Shown piece after piece: positions 17,262 through 26,647 of a stretch of 64,000 bases of DNA. The notes beneath the pieces are model-generated. The model had not been told where the DNA came from, made no database searches, and saw only the letters and a program-made list of their open reading frames with translations. The position numbers and the translations under genes were made by a program. Positions within the stretch are counted from its first letter, which is position 1; each line of letters opens with the position of its first letter. This DNA is from Phycisphaerae bacterium (lineage in GTDB: Bacteria; Planctomycetota; Phycisphaerae; Phycisphaerales; UBA1924): positions 124,001-188,000 of the forward strand of contig JAUIHS010000001.1 of NCBI GenBank assembly GCA_030432255.1, given 5' to 3'.

Positions 17262-18944
17262 TCAGTCGCACTCAACGCCCCAGTTGCTGAGCAGGATGTT
17301 CAGGTCGTCGAAGTCCACGAAGCCCGAGTTGTTGATGTCGCCCGGGCATTCCGGCTGGACCGGCGATGTGCCTGCGGATTCGTACGCGCCCAGGTCGAGG
17401 ACGTCGGTCGACAGGACACCCGAATTCGTGGTACCGGGATCATCGTAGAAGCGGAATGAGCCGGCGAGATCGAGCGTTCCTGCGCCCGCTGCGACGTATG
17501 CGTCGAGGTTCGCCGCATCGATGCCGGGCGAACTCTGGTCAAGGCGATAATCGCCATTGGCTTCGTCCACGAAGATCGGCAATGCGGTGCTGTTGCCACC
17601 TGCATCCGATACCGCGCTGAGAATCATGTCGTCCTGCAGCAGCGAGTCACCCACGCTCGCGTTGGCGCCGCCGCTCGCAAGAATGGTGACCTGTTGATTC
17701 TCCGAGAAGATGCAGTTGTTCAGAAACAGCTCGGACTGTGCCGAATGAGCAATGATCAGACGATCGTTGCCGGTATCACTCAGCGGATGTCCAACGATCG
17801 TGTTGTTGGTAAACCGCAGCAGCGTATCCTCTGAAACCGAGATCACTCCAGCTCGAAGGCGGCATGAGTTCGCGCGAAAGAGGGTGTTCGTCACCGCCGC
17901 GGTGGTCCCATCATTCACTGCGAGAAGGATCGCCCCGCCCGAACCATCCGCGCCCGTCGACCCGCTTGCCCGGTTATTGATGAACTCGCAGCGATCGATC
18001 ACAATGTGACCTCCCGTCGCGCCCAGGCACGCCATGCCCCCGCCGTTCCGGTCCGCCTCATTGCTCAGGAAGCGAACATTGCGCAGTGTCGTGCATGGTG
18101 CGGGGGCATTGACCCGGAAACCGCCACCTGTGCCGGACAGACCATTCCGGATGGTCAGGTCTTCGATGGTCAGTTCGTTGCTGTGCTGCCGCACGCACGG
18201 CCCGAGTCGCGCGGCATCAATGATTGTGTCGTCCATCCCCTGGCCGCGAATCGTGAGACGCTTGTCGACCGTGATGTCATGCTCGAACACGATGCCGCAC
18301 CCCACTTCGATCGTTTCCCCGTTCTCCGCGGCATCGACGGCGTCCTGAACTGAGGCATAGGCGACTCCAGTGTCGACATTCATGATCGACGAGACCGGAC
18401 CCGGGACATTCGTTGACTTCAGGATGTAGTCATATGAAGCGGCTCCGGCTTGACTGCACGTTCCTGCAACGAGCACGAAGTATGTGCCGTCGGCGGGGAG
18501 TGTGAGTGAGCCGTGCGGGTCGCCCAGCGGCCCGGGAAGGGCGGGCGGGTCCTCGTTGAAGAACGAAGCGAGCCACGTCACCGACGGATTCGAGCAGCTG
18601 TCGGCATCTGAGAAACTGTTCAGCGGCACGCTCGTCGGATCGCCCTGCCAGACCGAGAGGAACGGGTCGAGTTCGCCCACCGCGCGATCGACCTCGAACT
18701 CCACGACCTGGCCTGCCACTCCGTGGAACGTGTAGAAATCCCATGTGGCGGGAACAAAGAACTCGAAACACGTTCCGTCAAACCCGGATGAGCTGTCAAG
18801 TGTGCCGAGGATGTCCCCGTCGCATGAGTTCAAGACGCCCTCGGGAACGACCGTCTGGGCAAGGATCGGGGGCACCAGCGTGGCTGAGACCATCGCGGCA
18901 GCGAGTCGGGCAATAGCGGACCGGGTTCTGCATCTGTTGATCAT
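17262..18944 (-). CDS. Secreted parallel beta-helix protein with dockerin-like tail
   Basis: 560 residues from the ATG at 18944, preceded by GAGGAGC; the longer frame to 19010 has no ribosome site. Signal peptide ends near PPILAQT. Residues ~60-180 look like a PPC-type beta-sandwich (YFVLVAGTCSQAGAASYDY). From ~185 there is a right-handed beta-helix region of the polymorphic-outer-membrane type (ENGETIEVGCGIVF, LTIEDLTIRNGLSGTGGGF, NEADRNGGGMACLG, FINNRASG). The C-terminus is a dockerin-like half module, CPGDINNSGFVDFDDLN ... LLSNWGVECD. Probably exported and surface-linked; substrate unknown. Confidence 0.82.
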   Translation of the reverse strand: MINRCRTRSAIARLAAAMVSATLVPPILAQTVVPEGVLNSCDGDILGTLDSSSGFDGTCFEFFVPATWDFYTFHGVAGQVVEFEVDRAVGELDPFLSVWQGDPTSVPLNSFSDADSCSNPSVTWLASFFNEDPPALPGPLGDPHGSLTLPADGTYFVLVAGTCSQAGAASYDYILKSTNVPGPVSSIMNVDTGVAYASVQDAVDAAENGETIEVGCGIVFEHDITVDKRLTIRGQGMDDTIIDAARLGPCVRQHSNELTIEDLTIRNGLSGTGGGFRVNAPAPCTTLRNVRFLSNEADRNGGGMACLGATGGHIVIDRCEFINNRASGSTGADGSGGAILLAVNDGTTAAVTNTLFRANSCRLRAGVISVSEDTLLRFTNNTIVGHPLSDTGNDRLIIAHSAQSELFLNNCIFSENQQVTILASGGANASVGDSLLQDDMILSAVSDAGGNSTALPIFVDEANGDYRLDQSSPGIDAANLDAYVAAGAGTLDLAGSFRFYDDPGTTNSGVLSTDVLDLGAYESAGTSPVQPECPGDINNSGFVDFDDLNILLSNWGVECD

Positions 18945-19113
18945 GATCGGGCTCCTCACAGTTCCTGTTAGCTGAATGCCCGGCGACGCCATGACGCGGG
19001 CACAACCCAAGCCGCAGACCGGGAGAGCAACCCGACATTCGATCGTCGAAAAATTCTCGCGTTGTCCATATGAGGAGCCCGGTGACGATCGGGACGGACC
19101 CGATGGGTCGGGG

Positions 19114-22100
19114 CTATTCGGAAGGCGTCAGAGTTGAGCGAAGTCCCTCGGCCTCCTCAGTCCGACCGAGCATATCGAGGATTTCGGCCAGCCGACGGGC
19201 GGACTGGATCGTCCCGGGGTGCTTGTCACCGAGGATGCGCGCCGCCTTCTCATGCTGTTCGCGGTAGAGCGCTTCAGCCTCTTTGATCCGGCCCTGGCTG
19301 ATGCGAAGCTCACCGAGGTTCGCGAGGGAGTGGATCGTGCCCTCGTGATCCTCGCCCGCGATCCGGCGGTAGCCGTCCAGCGCTGCCACACAGTACGGCT
19401 CCGCCTCTTCGAGCTTCCCCATCTTCCACAGCAGGTTTCCCATGTTGAAGACACCGTTGAGCGTCGCGGGATGATCATCTCCCAGCAACTGACGCCGCCC
19501 CTCAAGTGACTCCATGTACAGGGGCTCGGCCTCTTCGAACCGACCGAGAACGACCAGCAGGATTCCGTAGCTCTGGACAGCCTGCAACGTGTTGGGGTCA
19601 TCATTGCCCAGCGTGCGACGCATCCCCTCCAGCATTTCGCGATAGAAAGGTTCTGCCTCTTCCGGCCGTCCCTGCAGCCGAATGATGCTCCCCAGATTTC
19701 CGAGCGTGAAGAGCGTGCTGCGGTGGTCGTTTCCGAGCACGCGCCGTTTGATCCCGAGTGTCTCTCGGTGCAGCGCCTCGGACTCTGGATAGCGCCCCAT
19801 GGCGTCTAGAATGGATGCCAGGTTGTTCGCGGCGATCAGCGTGTCCGGATGATCAGCACCCACCGTCTCCCGGCGCACCCGCAACGCTTCTTCGTAGAGC
19901 TCGTGCGCGTCGTCGAGTCGGCCCTGCGACTGGTACACCACCCCGAGCGCATTCATTGCCGTCAACGCCAGTGGATGCGCATCACCGAGTCGGCCCCTGC
20001 GATGCTCGAAGACATTCAACAGCATCTTCTCGGCGTCTTCATAGCGGGAGACGCTGGTGTAGAGGGCCGCCAGATTCACCATCGCGGCGAGCGTCTCGGG
20101 AGCGTCCGGACCGTTCGCCGCTCGCCGGCGTCGAAGCACATCCGCGAGCAGCGGCTCGGCGTCGATCACCCGGCCCTGCTCGTACACGGCGCGGGCATAG
20201 GCGTGCAAGGCTTTGAGGGTGACCGGGTCTTCCGCACCAAATGCGACCTGTGCACGCTCGTATGCGTCCCGACACAGCGCCTCGCCCTCGTCCAGCCTGC
20301 TCTGGTGGATGCGGAGCAATCCCAGATCGATGCGTGTGAGCACAGCCTGAACATGGTCTTCTCCCAAAGCGCCGCATCGGGCATCGAGCAATGACAGGAT
20401 CGTCTCGGCGGTCTGGAGGTCTCCCCGTTCCAACGCCAGATTCGCGAGAGATCGCTCCGACTCAAGGGTGAGCGGATCGCCCGTACCAAGCGTCTCACGC
20501 CGGATTCTGGCTGCATCCTCCTGTGGTCTCTGCGCTGCTTCCAGCAAGCCGATGTCCCGCATCGTGCCCGCGATGCTCTGGAGCAGCAATGCCGCGACCT
20601 CAGGCTGGTCAGCGAAACGCGACTCGATGGACTCGAGCCACGGATCGAACATGTTCGTGTCGAGCGCGGCCAACGCGACATTGGTGAAGTTCACATCCGC
20701 TATGCCGAGTTCCAGACCCGGACGCTCGCTCGTGGGCACCTCGCTGAGCATCGCCTCTCTCATCGCGGAACCGAGTACCTGCGGATCAATTGAGCCAAGA
20801 CTATCAGACTGAAACTCGGCAACCTGTTGCAGGTTCGCATTGGACTCCTTCAGCAGCGTGTTTGCCGCGTCAAGTTCCGTGTTGGCACGAATCGTTGCCC
20901 GCAGAGCGACTCCGGTGCCGATCATGCCGAGCGCCATTGCGACGAATGCAACGGCGATGCCTGTGACGAGCCCGCGGTTCCGTCGCGTGAATTTCTGGAG
21001 CTGGTAGAGAGCGCTCGCGGGCCGCGCCAGAATCGCCTCATTCCGCAGGTACCTCCGAATGTCGTCTGCAAGCGCGACCGCGGACTCATATCGTCGATCG
21101 CGATCCTTTTCCATGGCCCTCGCGACGATCGTCTCGATATCACCTCGAAGCCGAGTCCGAATGGTCCCCAGTCGCCGCGGCTCCTCCTCCCTGATGATCC
21201 GACTGACTTCTGCAAGCGAGCGGTTGCTGATGTCGAAAGGAGTCGTTCCGCCGAGCAGTTCGTACAGGATCACTCCGATGGCGTAGACATCACACCGCGC
21301 ATCGAGGTCCTCCGAGTGCCCCTCGACCTGTTCGGGGCTCATATATGCCAGCGTGCCGATCACCTGTCCCACTTGCGTATGAACACTCTCATCTTCGGGA
21401 CCGGAAGCAACAAATCGGGCGATCCCGAAGTCAAGGACCTTCGGCCGTCCCACTGCCTCAGCTCCTGAGTTGTCATCGGTGTCATCGGAATTCGGGTCGG
21501 TCCTCGACACCAGGACATTTGCCGGCTTGAGATCCCGGTGAATCACACCCATCTGATGCGCATACTGCACCGCATCACAGACCCGCGCCACCAGTTCAAG
21601 CACCTGTCGCGCTGACAACTGATGTTCATGAACGAAACGATTCAACGGGAGGCCATCAATCAACTCCATCGCAAAGAACGAGGCGGGTACGCCATCGATG
21701 ACTTCTGTTCCCGACTCGTAAATGTGTGCAATCCCCGGGTGCTTCAGCATGGCAAGGACCTGTGCTTCCCGCTGAAATCGCTGCTGGATCCGCGCCGCAC
21801 CCGGACCGCGATGAACCACCTTCAGCGCCACCCGGCGCCTGGGATTCACCTGTTCGCCTTCGTACACGACGCCCATGCCACCGACCCCGATTTCTCGTAT
21901 CAATCGGTATCCACTGATGAACTCCGGCATCTCCGAGCGCGTTTCCCGATCAGATTCGCCACCTCCCAGGAACGATGTCGAGGCACCATCGTGGCGGAGG
22001 AGTTGGCGCAATCGATTCGCGAGACCGATCGTCTCCTTCGCACTGCTGCTCGATGAAGGCCTCTCGTTGCGGCGCTGGCAGACGAACTGCCCGATCGAAG

Positions 22101-22138
22101 AGTTCATCCAGCCGCGACTCAAATTCAGACATCCCCAT
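19114..22138 (-). CDS. Ser/Thr protein kinase with TPR sensor region, 5' end frameshifted
   Basis: About 1000 residues. Kinase domain motifs: GVGGMG loop, VALKVV, VIHRDLKPANVLV, KVLDFGIARF, MSPEQ. A membrane helix (LVTGIAVAFVAMALGMIGTGVAL) is followed by ~600 residues of kinesin-light-chain-type TPRs (GDAHPLALTAMNALGVVYQ and similar). The long frame begins at 22122 with an unlikely N-terminus. A second frame starting at ATG 22138/22132, which overlaps the sigma stop, encodes the expected family N-terminus (FESRLDELFDRAVRLP, REAFIEQQCEGDDR) and joins the kinase frame (LANRLRQLLRHDGA) if one base near 22024 is skipped. The other kinase in this window has the intact arrangement. Confidence 0.85.
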
Positions 22139-22718
22139 TCCCCGACAAGGTTGCGTGCAGGTGCGCCCGCGCGAATCGCCAGTCCCGCTCTGCGGTACGT
22201 TCGGTCACGCCCAGCATGTCCGCAGCCTGGGCGGTCGTCAGGCCGGCAAAGAACCGGAGCATGACAAGCCGGTGCTTGCGCGGATACATGCGCTCGAACT
22301 CCGTCAGAGCGTCATCCAGTGCGAGCAGATCCTCAACCGGCGCGTCTATCGCAATCGCCAGCCCCTCGCCCGACACACGCTTTCGATCACCGCCTCGCTT
22401 CTTCGCGGCTTTCCGGCGAGCCTGTTCCACCAGAATGTCGCGCATCGCACGTGCGGCAGCAAAGAAGAAGTGCCCCCGCCCGTCCCATTCGAGATCCACC
22501 TGGTTGCACACACGGAGATAGGCCTCGTGGACCAGTCCCGTCGCCTGGAGCGTCTGTCCCGGCGCCAGATGGCGCATTCGCGACGCCGCCAGTTCACGCA
22601 GATCCTCGTACACCAGAGGCAGCAACCGCTCAGCCGCATCAGCGTCCCCTCTGGCAGCTGCGTCCATCAGCTGTGTTATCTGCGAAGCCGGCGTGGTCAC
22701 CACCGGATCATAACCCAT
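22125..22718 (-). CDS. ECF-type RNA polymerase sigma factor (planctomycete kinase-linked type)
   Basis: 197 residues; region 2 reads LVHEAYLRVCNQ and GHFFFAAARAMRDILVEQARR, followed by the KAAKKRGGDRKRV linker, and region 4 reads LTTAQAADMLGVTERTAERDW. It is a paralogue of the sigma factor at 12110-12679 and is likewise followed by a Ser/Thr kinase. The true kinase start (ATG 22138 or 22132) overlaps the end of this gene, indicating translational coupling as in the other pair. Target promoters are unknown. Confidence 0.93.
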   Translation of the reverse strand: MGYDPVVTTPASQITQLMDAAARGDADAAERLLPLVYEDLRELAASRMRHLAPGQTLQATGLVHEAYLRVCNQVDLEWDGRGHFFFAAARAMRDILVEQARRKAAKKRGGDRKRVSGEGLAIAIDAPVEDLLALDDALTEFERMYPRKHRLVMLRFFAGLTTAQAADMLGVTERTAERDWRFARAHLHATLSGNGDV

Positions 22719-22759
22719 ACCCGTGGGGAATCGGCCGCAATCCCATCTATCTGATGCCG

Positions 22760-22827
22760 CGTTTAATTCGGTTCGTCTCGCGGCGTTTTCGCGGCCCTCG
22801 GCCGCTGGACATGAGTCATGTTGGAGG
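22760..22827 (+). repeat. Dispersed hairpin repeat, diverged copy
   Basis: Matches 23140-23200 with mismatches (shared pieces include GCGTTT, CGGTTCG, GTTTTC, GGCCC, GGACxTGxGTC). It lies in the same orientation as the copy at 23164, so the dockerin relic is bracketed by direct repeats. Confidence 0.45.
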
Positions 22828-22950
22828 TAGATACGTGTGGAAACACGTGGCGACCCCGCCCGCTCTACCGGAACGGCCGCTCAGTGTCCTCTGAGGGCCT
22901 GGGCAGGGTGCTTCTCGCGGGGGCCGCGGATGATGACGACGGATGGGAAT

Positions 22951-23121
22951 GGTGCCGCTGCCATCCACATCACCGACCGGGCCCCGCGTAGCCCGGGCGT
23001 TCAGGACACGATTCAAGTCGTCAAAGTCGACCACGCCATCGCCATTGTCATCCCCCGCGCATGTGTCAACTTCGAAGATCTCAATGAAGTCCTCGCCGCG
23101 TGGGGCTCGATGTGTCCTTGA
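22951..23121. pseudogene. Dockerin-module relic split by a 114-bp inversion
   Basis: The minus strand of 22951-23061 encodes CAGDDNGDGVVDFDDLN ... GPVGDVDGSGT, the first repeat and half-loop of a dockerin-like module. Directly adjacent, the plus strand from 23065 encodes VNFEDLNEVLAAWGSMCP and a stop, the exact remainder. Re-inverting 22951-23064 (38 codons) restores a contiguous in-frame module, GDVDGSGT joined to VNFEDLN, matching GDVDGSGAVNFEDLN at 3637-4029. Upstream coding sequence is not recognisable, so this is the tail of a dead gene. Confidence 0.75.
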
Positions 23122-23163
23122 GACTGAGGATCCGAGAGCGCGTTTGAGACGGTTCGGTACAAG

Positions 23164-23243
23164 GAGTTTTCAAGGCCCGCGTCCGTTGGACGTGGGTCTC
23201 TTTGTTGGCGCTGGGTGGGGGTGAGCGGGGGGTGTTGGGGCGT
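23164..23243 (+). repeat. Dispersed ~80-bp hairpin repeat, copy 2
   Basis: Close match to 17079-17158, with the same 10-pair hairpin followed by CTCTTTGTT. It lies ~40 bases after the stop of the dockerin relic, where a terminator would be expected. G-rich sequence follows to about 23280; the rest up to 23376 holds no gene. Confidence 0.75.
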
Positions 23244-23376
23244 GTGGCGGGGGCTGGGCGCTCTCGGGTTTGTTAGGAGGGCGCGGGGGTAGGCCAGCAG
23301 CCGCGGATAGAGCCTGTTATCCATGTACTCAGCGCCTGCCGTCCAACTCTCTGTGGTGGGGGAGTGATCGGCCGGT

Positions 23377-24249
23377 CTATTCCTTATCCGCGTCTTCATC
23401 CGGAACCTCCCGGGAAGGCGGTTGCTTGAACCTCTCGAAGCCGGTCCCCCGGACACGATGAAGTTCGTCACCCGTTGTGAAACGTTTGGCGGTCAAGGTC
23501 TCGTGACCTGAGTTCCAGAAGTAGTGAACTTCCGCGACCGCGCCACCTTCGATGAGAGACGTCACCTCAAGTTCGAGACGGCCGAAAGAAGTGAGTGTAA
23601 GCAGCATGCCCTCTCGAATCCGATGAGCGTCCTTCGACTCCAGCACCACAGCACCGTCATGGCGGACCTCCACAACCCTTGCGGTGACAGGTCCAAGTTC
23701 GAGATACTCGGCATAACGGTCCGGAACTTCCGGTCGGCCGTCAGGACGCGAGCCGTCATCGTCCATCCCTCGCTTGATGTAGTCATGACCACGCACGCCT
23801 CGGAAGCTGAGCGACTCCGGATCAGCCGCCGCGGCACAAAAACCCGGCATCTCATTCTCGTCAACGAGGAACACGCACTTCCCCCAACTGACGGGGATGA
23901 AACGAACGTTCATTCCCTGGAAGCCCTCCATCCTGTTCGGCTGCTCGGGCTCCATGACCACGACGTCTCCTTCGAGACTCCAAGTTCCGGCGTTCCGGTC
24001 ATACTCGCCTCCGCATCCACGCCAAGAGAACGCGAATCGGTGATCCTCGCCAAGTGTCAGCGAGCAGTTCACCCCGAGTCCATCGCCCATGACGTAACGC
24101 CCGGGAAGCATCGCGGGGTCGAACAACAGCGTGGGCTGATGGACATCGGACGCGGTCTGGACTTCGTGCCTCGAACCAGATGGATCACCACCCGCAATGA
24201 GATTGCATGCAGTGATCAGTACGAAAGCGGTCGCGAGTCCTCGGATCAT
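23377..24249 (-). CDS. Hypothetical lipoprotein
   Basis: 290 residues from the ATG at 24249, preceded by GAGAGGATT; the frame runs to 24336 but that extension would place the signal peptide internally. The N-terminus MIRGLATAFVLITAC fits a lipoprotein signal with a cysteine at position 15. The body contains a lipocalin-like stretch (LPGRYVMGDGLGVNCSLTL, HRFAFSWRGCGGEYDRNAGTW, WGKCVFLV), often seen in small secreted domains, and a C-terminal beta-rich part (ARVVEVRHDGAVVLESKDAHRI). Family not recognised. Flanked by repeat-rich DNA on both sides. Confidence 0.6.
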   Translation of the reverse strand: MIRGLATAFVLITACNLIAGGDPSGSRHEVQTASDVHQPTLLFDPAMLPGRYVMGDGLGVNCSLTLGEDHRFAFSWRGCGGEYDRNAGTWSLEGDVVVMEPEQPNRMEGFQGMNVRFIPVSWGKCVFLVDENEMPGFCAAAADPESLSFRGVRGHDYIKRGMDDDGSRPDGRPEVPDRYAEYLELGPVTARVVEVRHDGAVVLESKDAHRIREGMLLTLTSFGRLELEVTSLIEGGAVAEVHYFWNSGHETLTAKRFTTGDELHRVRGTGFERFKQPPSREVPDEDADKE

Positions 24250-24316
24250 GTGGAATCCTCTCGAATGAGCCTTCTGCATATGAGTGGCCGATACACCCAC
24301 ATGATCCACGGTCTTA

Positions 24317-24694
24317 TTGATCTTGACCACCATCACGCCCCCTCACCACCCACAACCCCCTCATACAGCAATCGGCCTTGTCCTCGAACTTGAGCGCGAT
24401 GGAACAGTCGTTGCAACGGGGACGCTCGCCACAAGGGTCTACGACTCGTCAAATCTGCTTCGCCTTCTGCATACGGCAACCTCGGTGATTGATCTTGAGG
24501 TGATCGTTGACCACCCCATCGACATTCACGATGGATCGAGGTGGACTCTCGTGACGCGCGGCGATGCTGGGGTTGCCGCGAGGATCGTGGATCGCATTCG
24601 TTCCGTACCTGACTCTCATGTGGCGCCGATCGGGTACTGGCCCGGCGAGTTTCGATGGCGAGTGCAACAGAGCGGAAAACTCACACTGCAATGA
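24317..24694 (+). CDS. Small orphan protein, start replaced or uncertain
   Basis: Up to 125 residues. The only available starts are a TTG inside the 47-bp repeat (24317) and later GTGs, so the true 5' end may be lost. From about residue 20 the sequence looks like a compact beta-rich domain (LVLELERDGTVVATGTL, SVIDLEVIVDHPIDIHDG, GVAARIVDRI). The stop overlaps the next gene's ATG (ATGA), which argues that this frame was translated and coupled to it. No family recognised; 5' truncation by the repeat is possible. Confidence 0.4.
   Translation: MILTTITPPHHPQPPHTAIGLVLELERDGTVVATGTLATRVYDSSNLLRLLHTATSVIDLEVIVDHPIDIHDGSRWTLVTRGDAGVAARIVDRIRSVPDSHVAPIGYWPGEFRWRVQQSGKLTLQ
24319..24365 (+). repeat. 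47-bp exact repeat, copy 1
   Basis: Begins GATCTTGACCACCATCACGC and is identical over 47 bases to 27578-27624 in the same orientation. C-rich strand asymmetry. It covers the 5' end of the small orphan frame. Confidence 0.9.
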
Positions 24695-26025
24695 CCCTCG
24701 TCCTCCACATCACGCTGTGGACCCTCACCGGCGCCGCCGCCCTCCTCGCGGCATGGGCACTCTTCCACGACCGCGCCCGAGGCCGCGAGCGCTGTCCGAA
24801 GTGCTGGCACGACATGGCGGGGCTGGAAGGAAGACTCGTCTGTCCGGAATGTGGGAGGAACGCGCGCAAGGCTCGGCGCCTGAGCAAGACGCGGCGACGG
24901 TGGCGCATCGCCATCCCCTGCCTCCTCGCGGCAATCCTGTTCCCAACGTGGCTGCGTCCCGCGATCGACCGTCGCGATGAGGGATGGTCGGCATTGCTGC
25001 CGACGACGGGACTGATCGTGGCGTACAGGTGGACGCCGAAGCGGGATCATTTTGTGAATGACACCCTGTTCGCCCGCCGCGCCGACCTGCGCGAGTGGCA
25101 GATACGCATGATGGGGGCGTGGGTGGCGCCGATTAACCGGAGCACAGCAAGGAAGGCGATCCTGTATCGCGATGTCTGGTTTCGCGATGAACCCATACCG
25201 ATCGGGTGTCGAGATCCCTGGGATCTTTCGGTTGCCCACTACTGGCTGCGCATCGAGGCACTCGATGACCGCGGGGAACTCGTTGTCGAGAACAAGCAAT
25301 TGGGCTTGCATTGGGACACACACCTGGTGGGAATGATCACTCCGGAGAGTCATTACGGCCAGGGGACGCTTCCCGCGGACTCTGGAGCTATGGCGAGCGA
25401 ATCTCTGGTGGTTCGCATGGTGAGTCTGTGGGGTAGGGGGCTGCGGGGTGGGGAGATGCTTTGGGAGGGAGACCTGAGGGTCGATCGCACGTCGAGGGTC
25501 AATCGCACGTCTGAGCACGTCATCAGTCTGAGGGTCAAACTGATCGATCGAGAGTCTGAGGACGCCTACGACAAGATTGTCACGCCGATCAGCGGCGCTG
25601 ATATCGATCGCTTCGTGCGGAACACGGCAAGGCTGCGTCTGGTCAGGAGCGCTTACGGAGATGCGAGAATCAGCCCCCGGGAGATCTATGAGGATGACGG
25701 GCACGCGGACATTGCTTTCTGCTTTGAGCTTGAGATTCTTGACGGTGAGGATGTGGTCTGGCATGAAACCTGTTTCAATGGGGTTCTGCTCTGGCCAGGT
25801 GCGGATGTCCATTTCGGCAGCTTTGGTAAGGGCTTTCTAGAACAGATCCTCGACAAAGAGCAACAGCTCATCGACCCCGGCGATCTCAAGATTCGTCTCC
25901 GCAGCCGTCCCGACCTTGCGATCTACTGCCTGGAGTATGACCGCTACTGGAAAGGCGAGATCACGCTGCCGTTCCTGGAGTTGTTCGAGAACCAGCACCC
26001 GGACTACACGGTGGTGGGGGAGTGA
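24691..26025 (+). CDS. Membrane-anchored protein with zinc-ribbon motif
   Basis: 444 residues from the ATG at 24691, which overlaps the upstream stop by 4 bases. N-terminal membrane helix (LHITLWTLTGAAALLAAWALF), then a zinc ribbon CPKCWHDMAG ... CPECGRNARKA, a short basic stretch and a second hydrophobic helix (WRIAIPCLLAAILFPTWL). This helix-ribbon-helix head is common in planctomycete proteins of unknown function. The remaining ~340 residues are probably outside the cytoplasm and I do not recognise them. The stop shares the palindrome TGATCA with the opposite-strand gene's stop. Confidence 0.65.
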   Translation: MTLVLHITLWTLTGAAALLAAWALFHDRARGRERCPKCWHDMAGLEGRLVCPECGRNARKARRLSKTRRRWRIAIPCLLAAILFPTWLRPAIDRRDEGWSALLPTTGLIVAYRWTPKRDHFVNDTLFARRADLREWQIRMMGAWVAPINRSTARKAILYRDVWFRDEPIPIGCRDPWDLSVAHYWLRIEALDDRGELVVENKQLGLHWDTHLVGMITPESHYGQGTLPADSGAMASESLVVRMVSLWGRGLRGGEMLWEGDLRVDRTSRVNRTSEHVISLRVKLIDRESEDAYDKIVTPISGADIDRFVRNTARLRLVRSAYGDARISPREIYEDDGHADIAFCFELEILDGEDVVWHETCFNGVLLWPGADVHFGSFGKGFLEQILDKEQQLIDPGDLKIRLRSRPDLAIYCLEYDRYWKGEITLPFLELFENQHPDYTVVGE

Positions 26026-26532
26026 TCAGTCAGTGGGCAGGCAACCTGACCAACCGCCTTCGTCTAGCGCACTCTCCCAATCAGCGGAATCCCACTCATC
26101 ATGTGTCGCCATGAATCGCATGAATCGCGCGATGCAGCACAACTGGTCATCTGTCCAGTGCGTGCGTTGTTCCGGTGCCGTAAAGCGTGGAAGGTGAAGC
26201 AGAAGGAGATTCGCCTCGACCAGGTCGTCAGTCAGGGCTCGGATGAGCATTGCAGGCAAGTAGTAGCGAAAGCCCTCAAGATTGATGAATGAGAAGCCGC
26301 CGACTCCAGGGAACGGGTTCCATTGGGTGTCATAGGCAAACTCGGTCCAATGCAAGTCGGTATCCGTCCGTCGCGCGGCCTGGCACTCGTCCTCGCACTT
26401 CCAATCGTCGATCGCGACACACTCGTTCCATGAGACCCCCGCGTCGCCGCGGGTGACATCCCGGAAAGCTGACTCTATATCGGCGATGATCGCATCGCAC
26501 TCGGCCTGTTCGTCGTCGTTCAATACCCTCAT
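26026..26532 (-). CDS. DUF6714-like hypothetical protein
   Basis: 168 residues, soluble, no signal peptide. The central FSFINLEGFRYYLPAMLIRAL and the later LPRFTAPEQRTHWTDDQLCCIARFMRF match what I recall of the DUF6714 family, small proteins often found singly in accessory regions. Function unknown. It converges on the preceding gene with no gap between the stop codons. Confidence 0.6.
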   Translation of the reverse strand: MRVLNDDEQAECDAIIADIESAFRDVTRGDAGVSWNECVAIDDWKCEDECQAARRTDTDLHWTEFAYDTQWNPFPGVGGFSFINLEGFRYYLPAMLIRALTDDLVEANLLLLHLPRFTAPEQRTHWTDDQLCCIARFMRFMATHDEWDSADWESALDEGGWSGCLPTD

Positions 26533-26647
26533 GGCGTCTCTACCAATCGTTGTTCCGTGCGACCTATCGTTACCGCTCCATTAGACTAGGCCTCGTCCCA
26601 AAAGTCATTCTCGGTGGGCTATCGATCCGATGCTTTGATCATACCGC

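Noticed and set aside
23524..24393. 289-codon plus-strand frame
   Set aside because: Antisense to the lipoprotein gene at 23377-24249, which has a ribosome site and lipobox; this one has neither.
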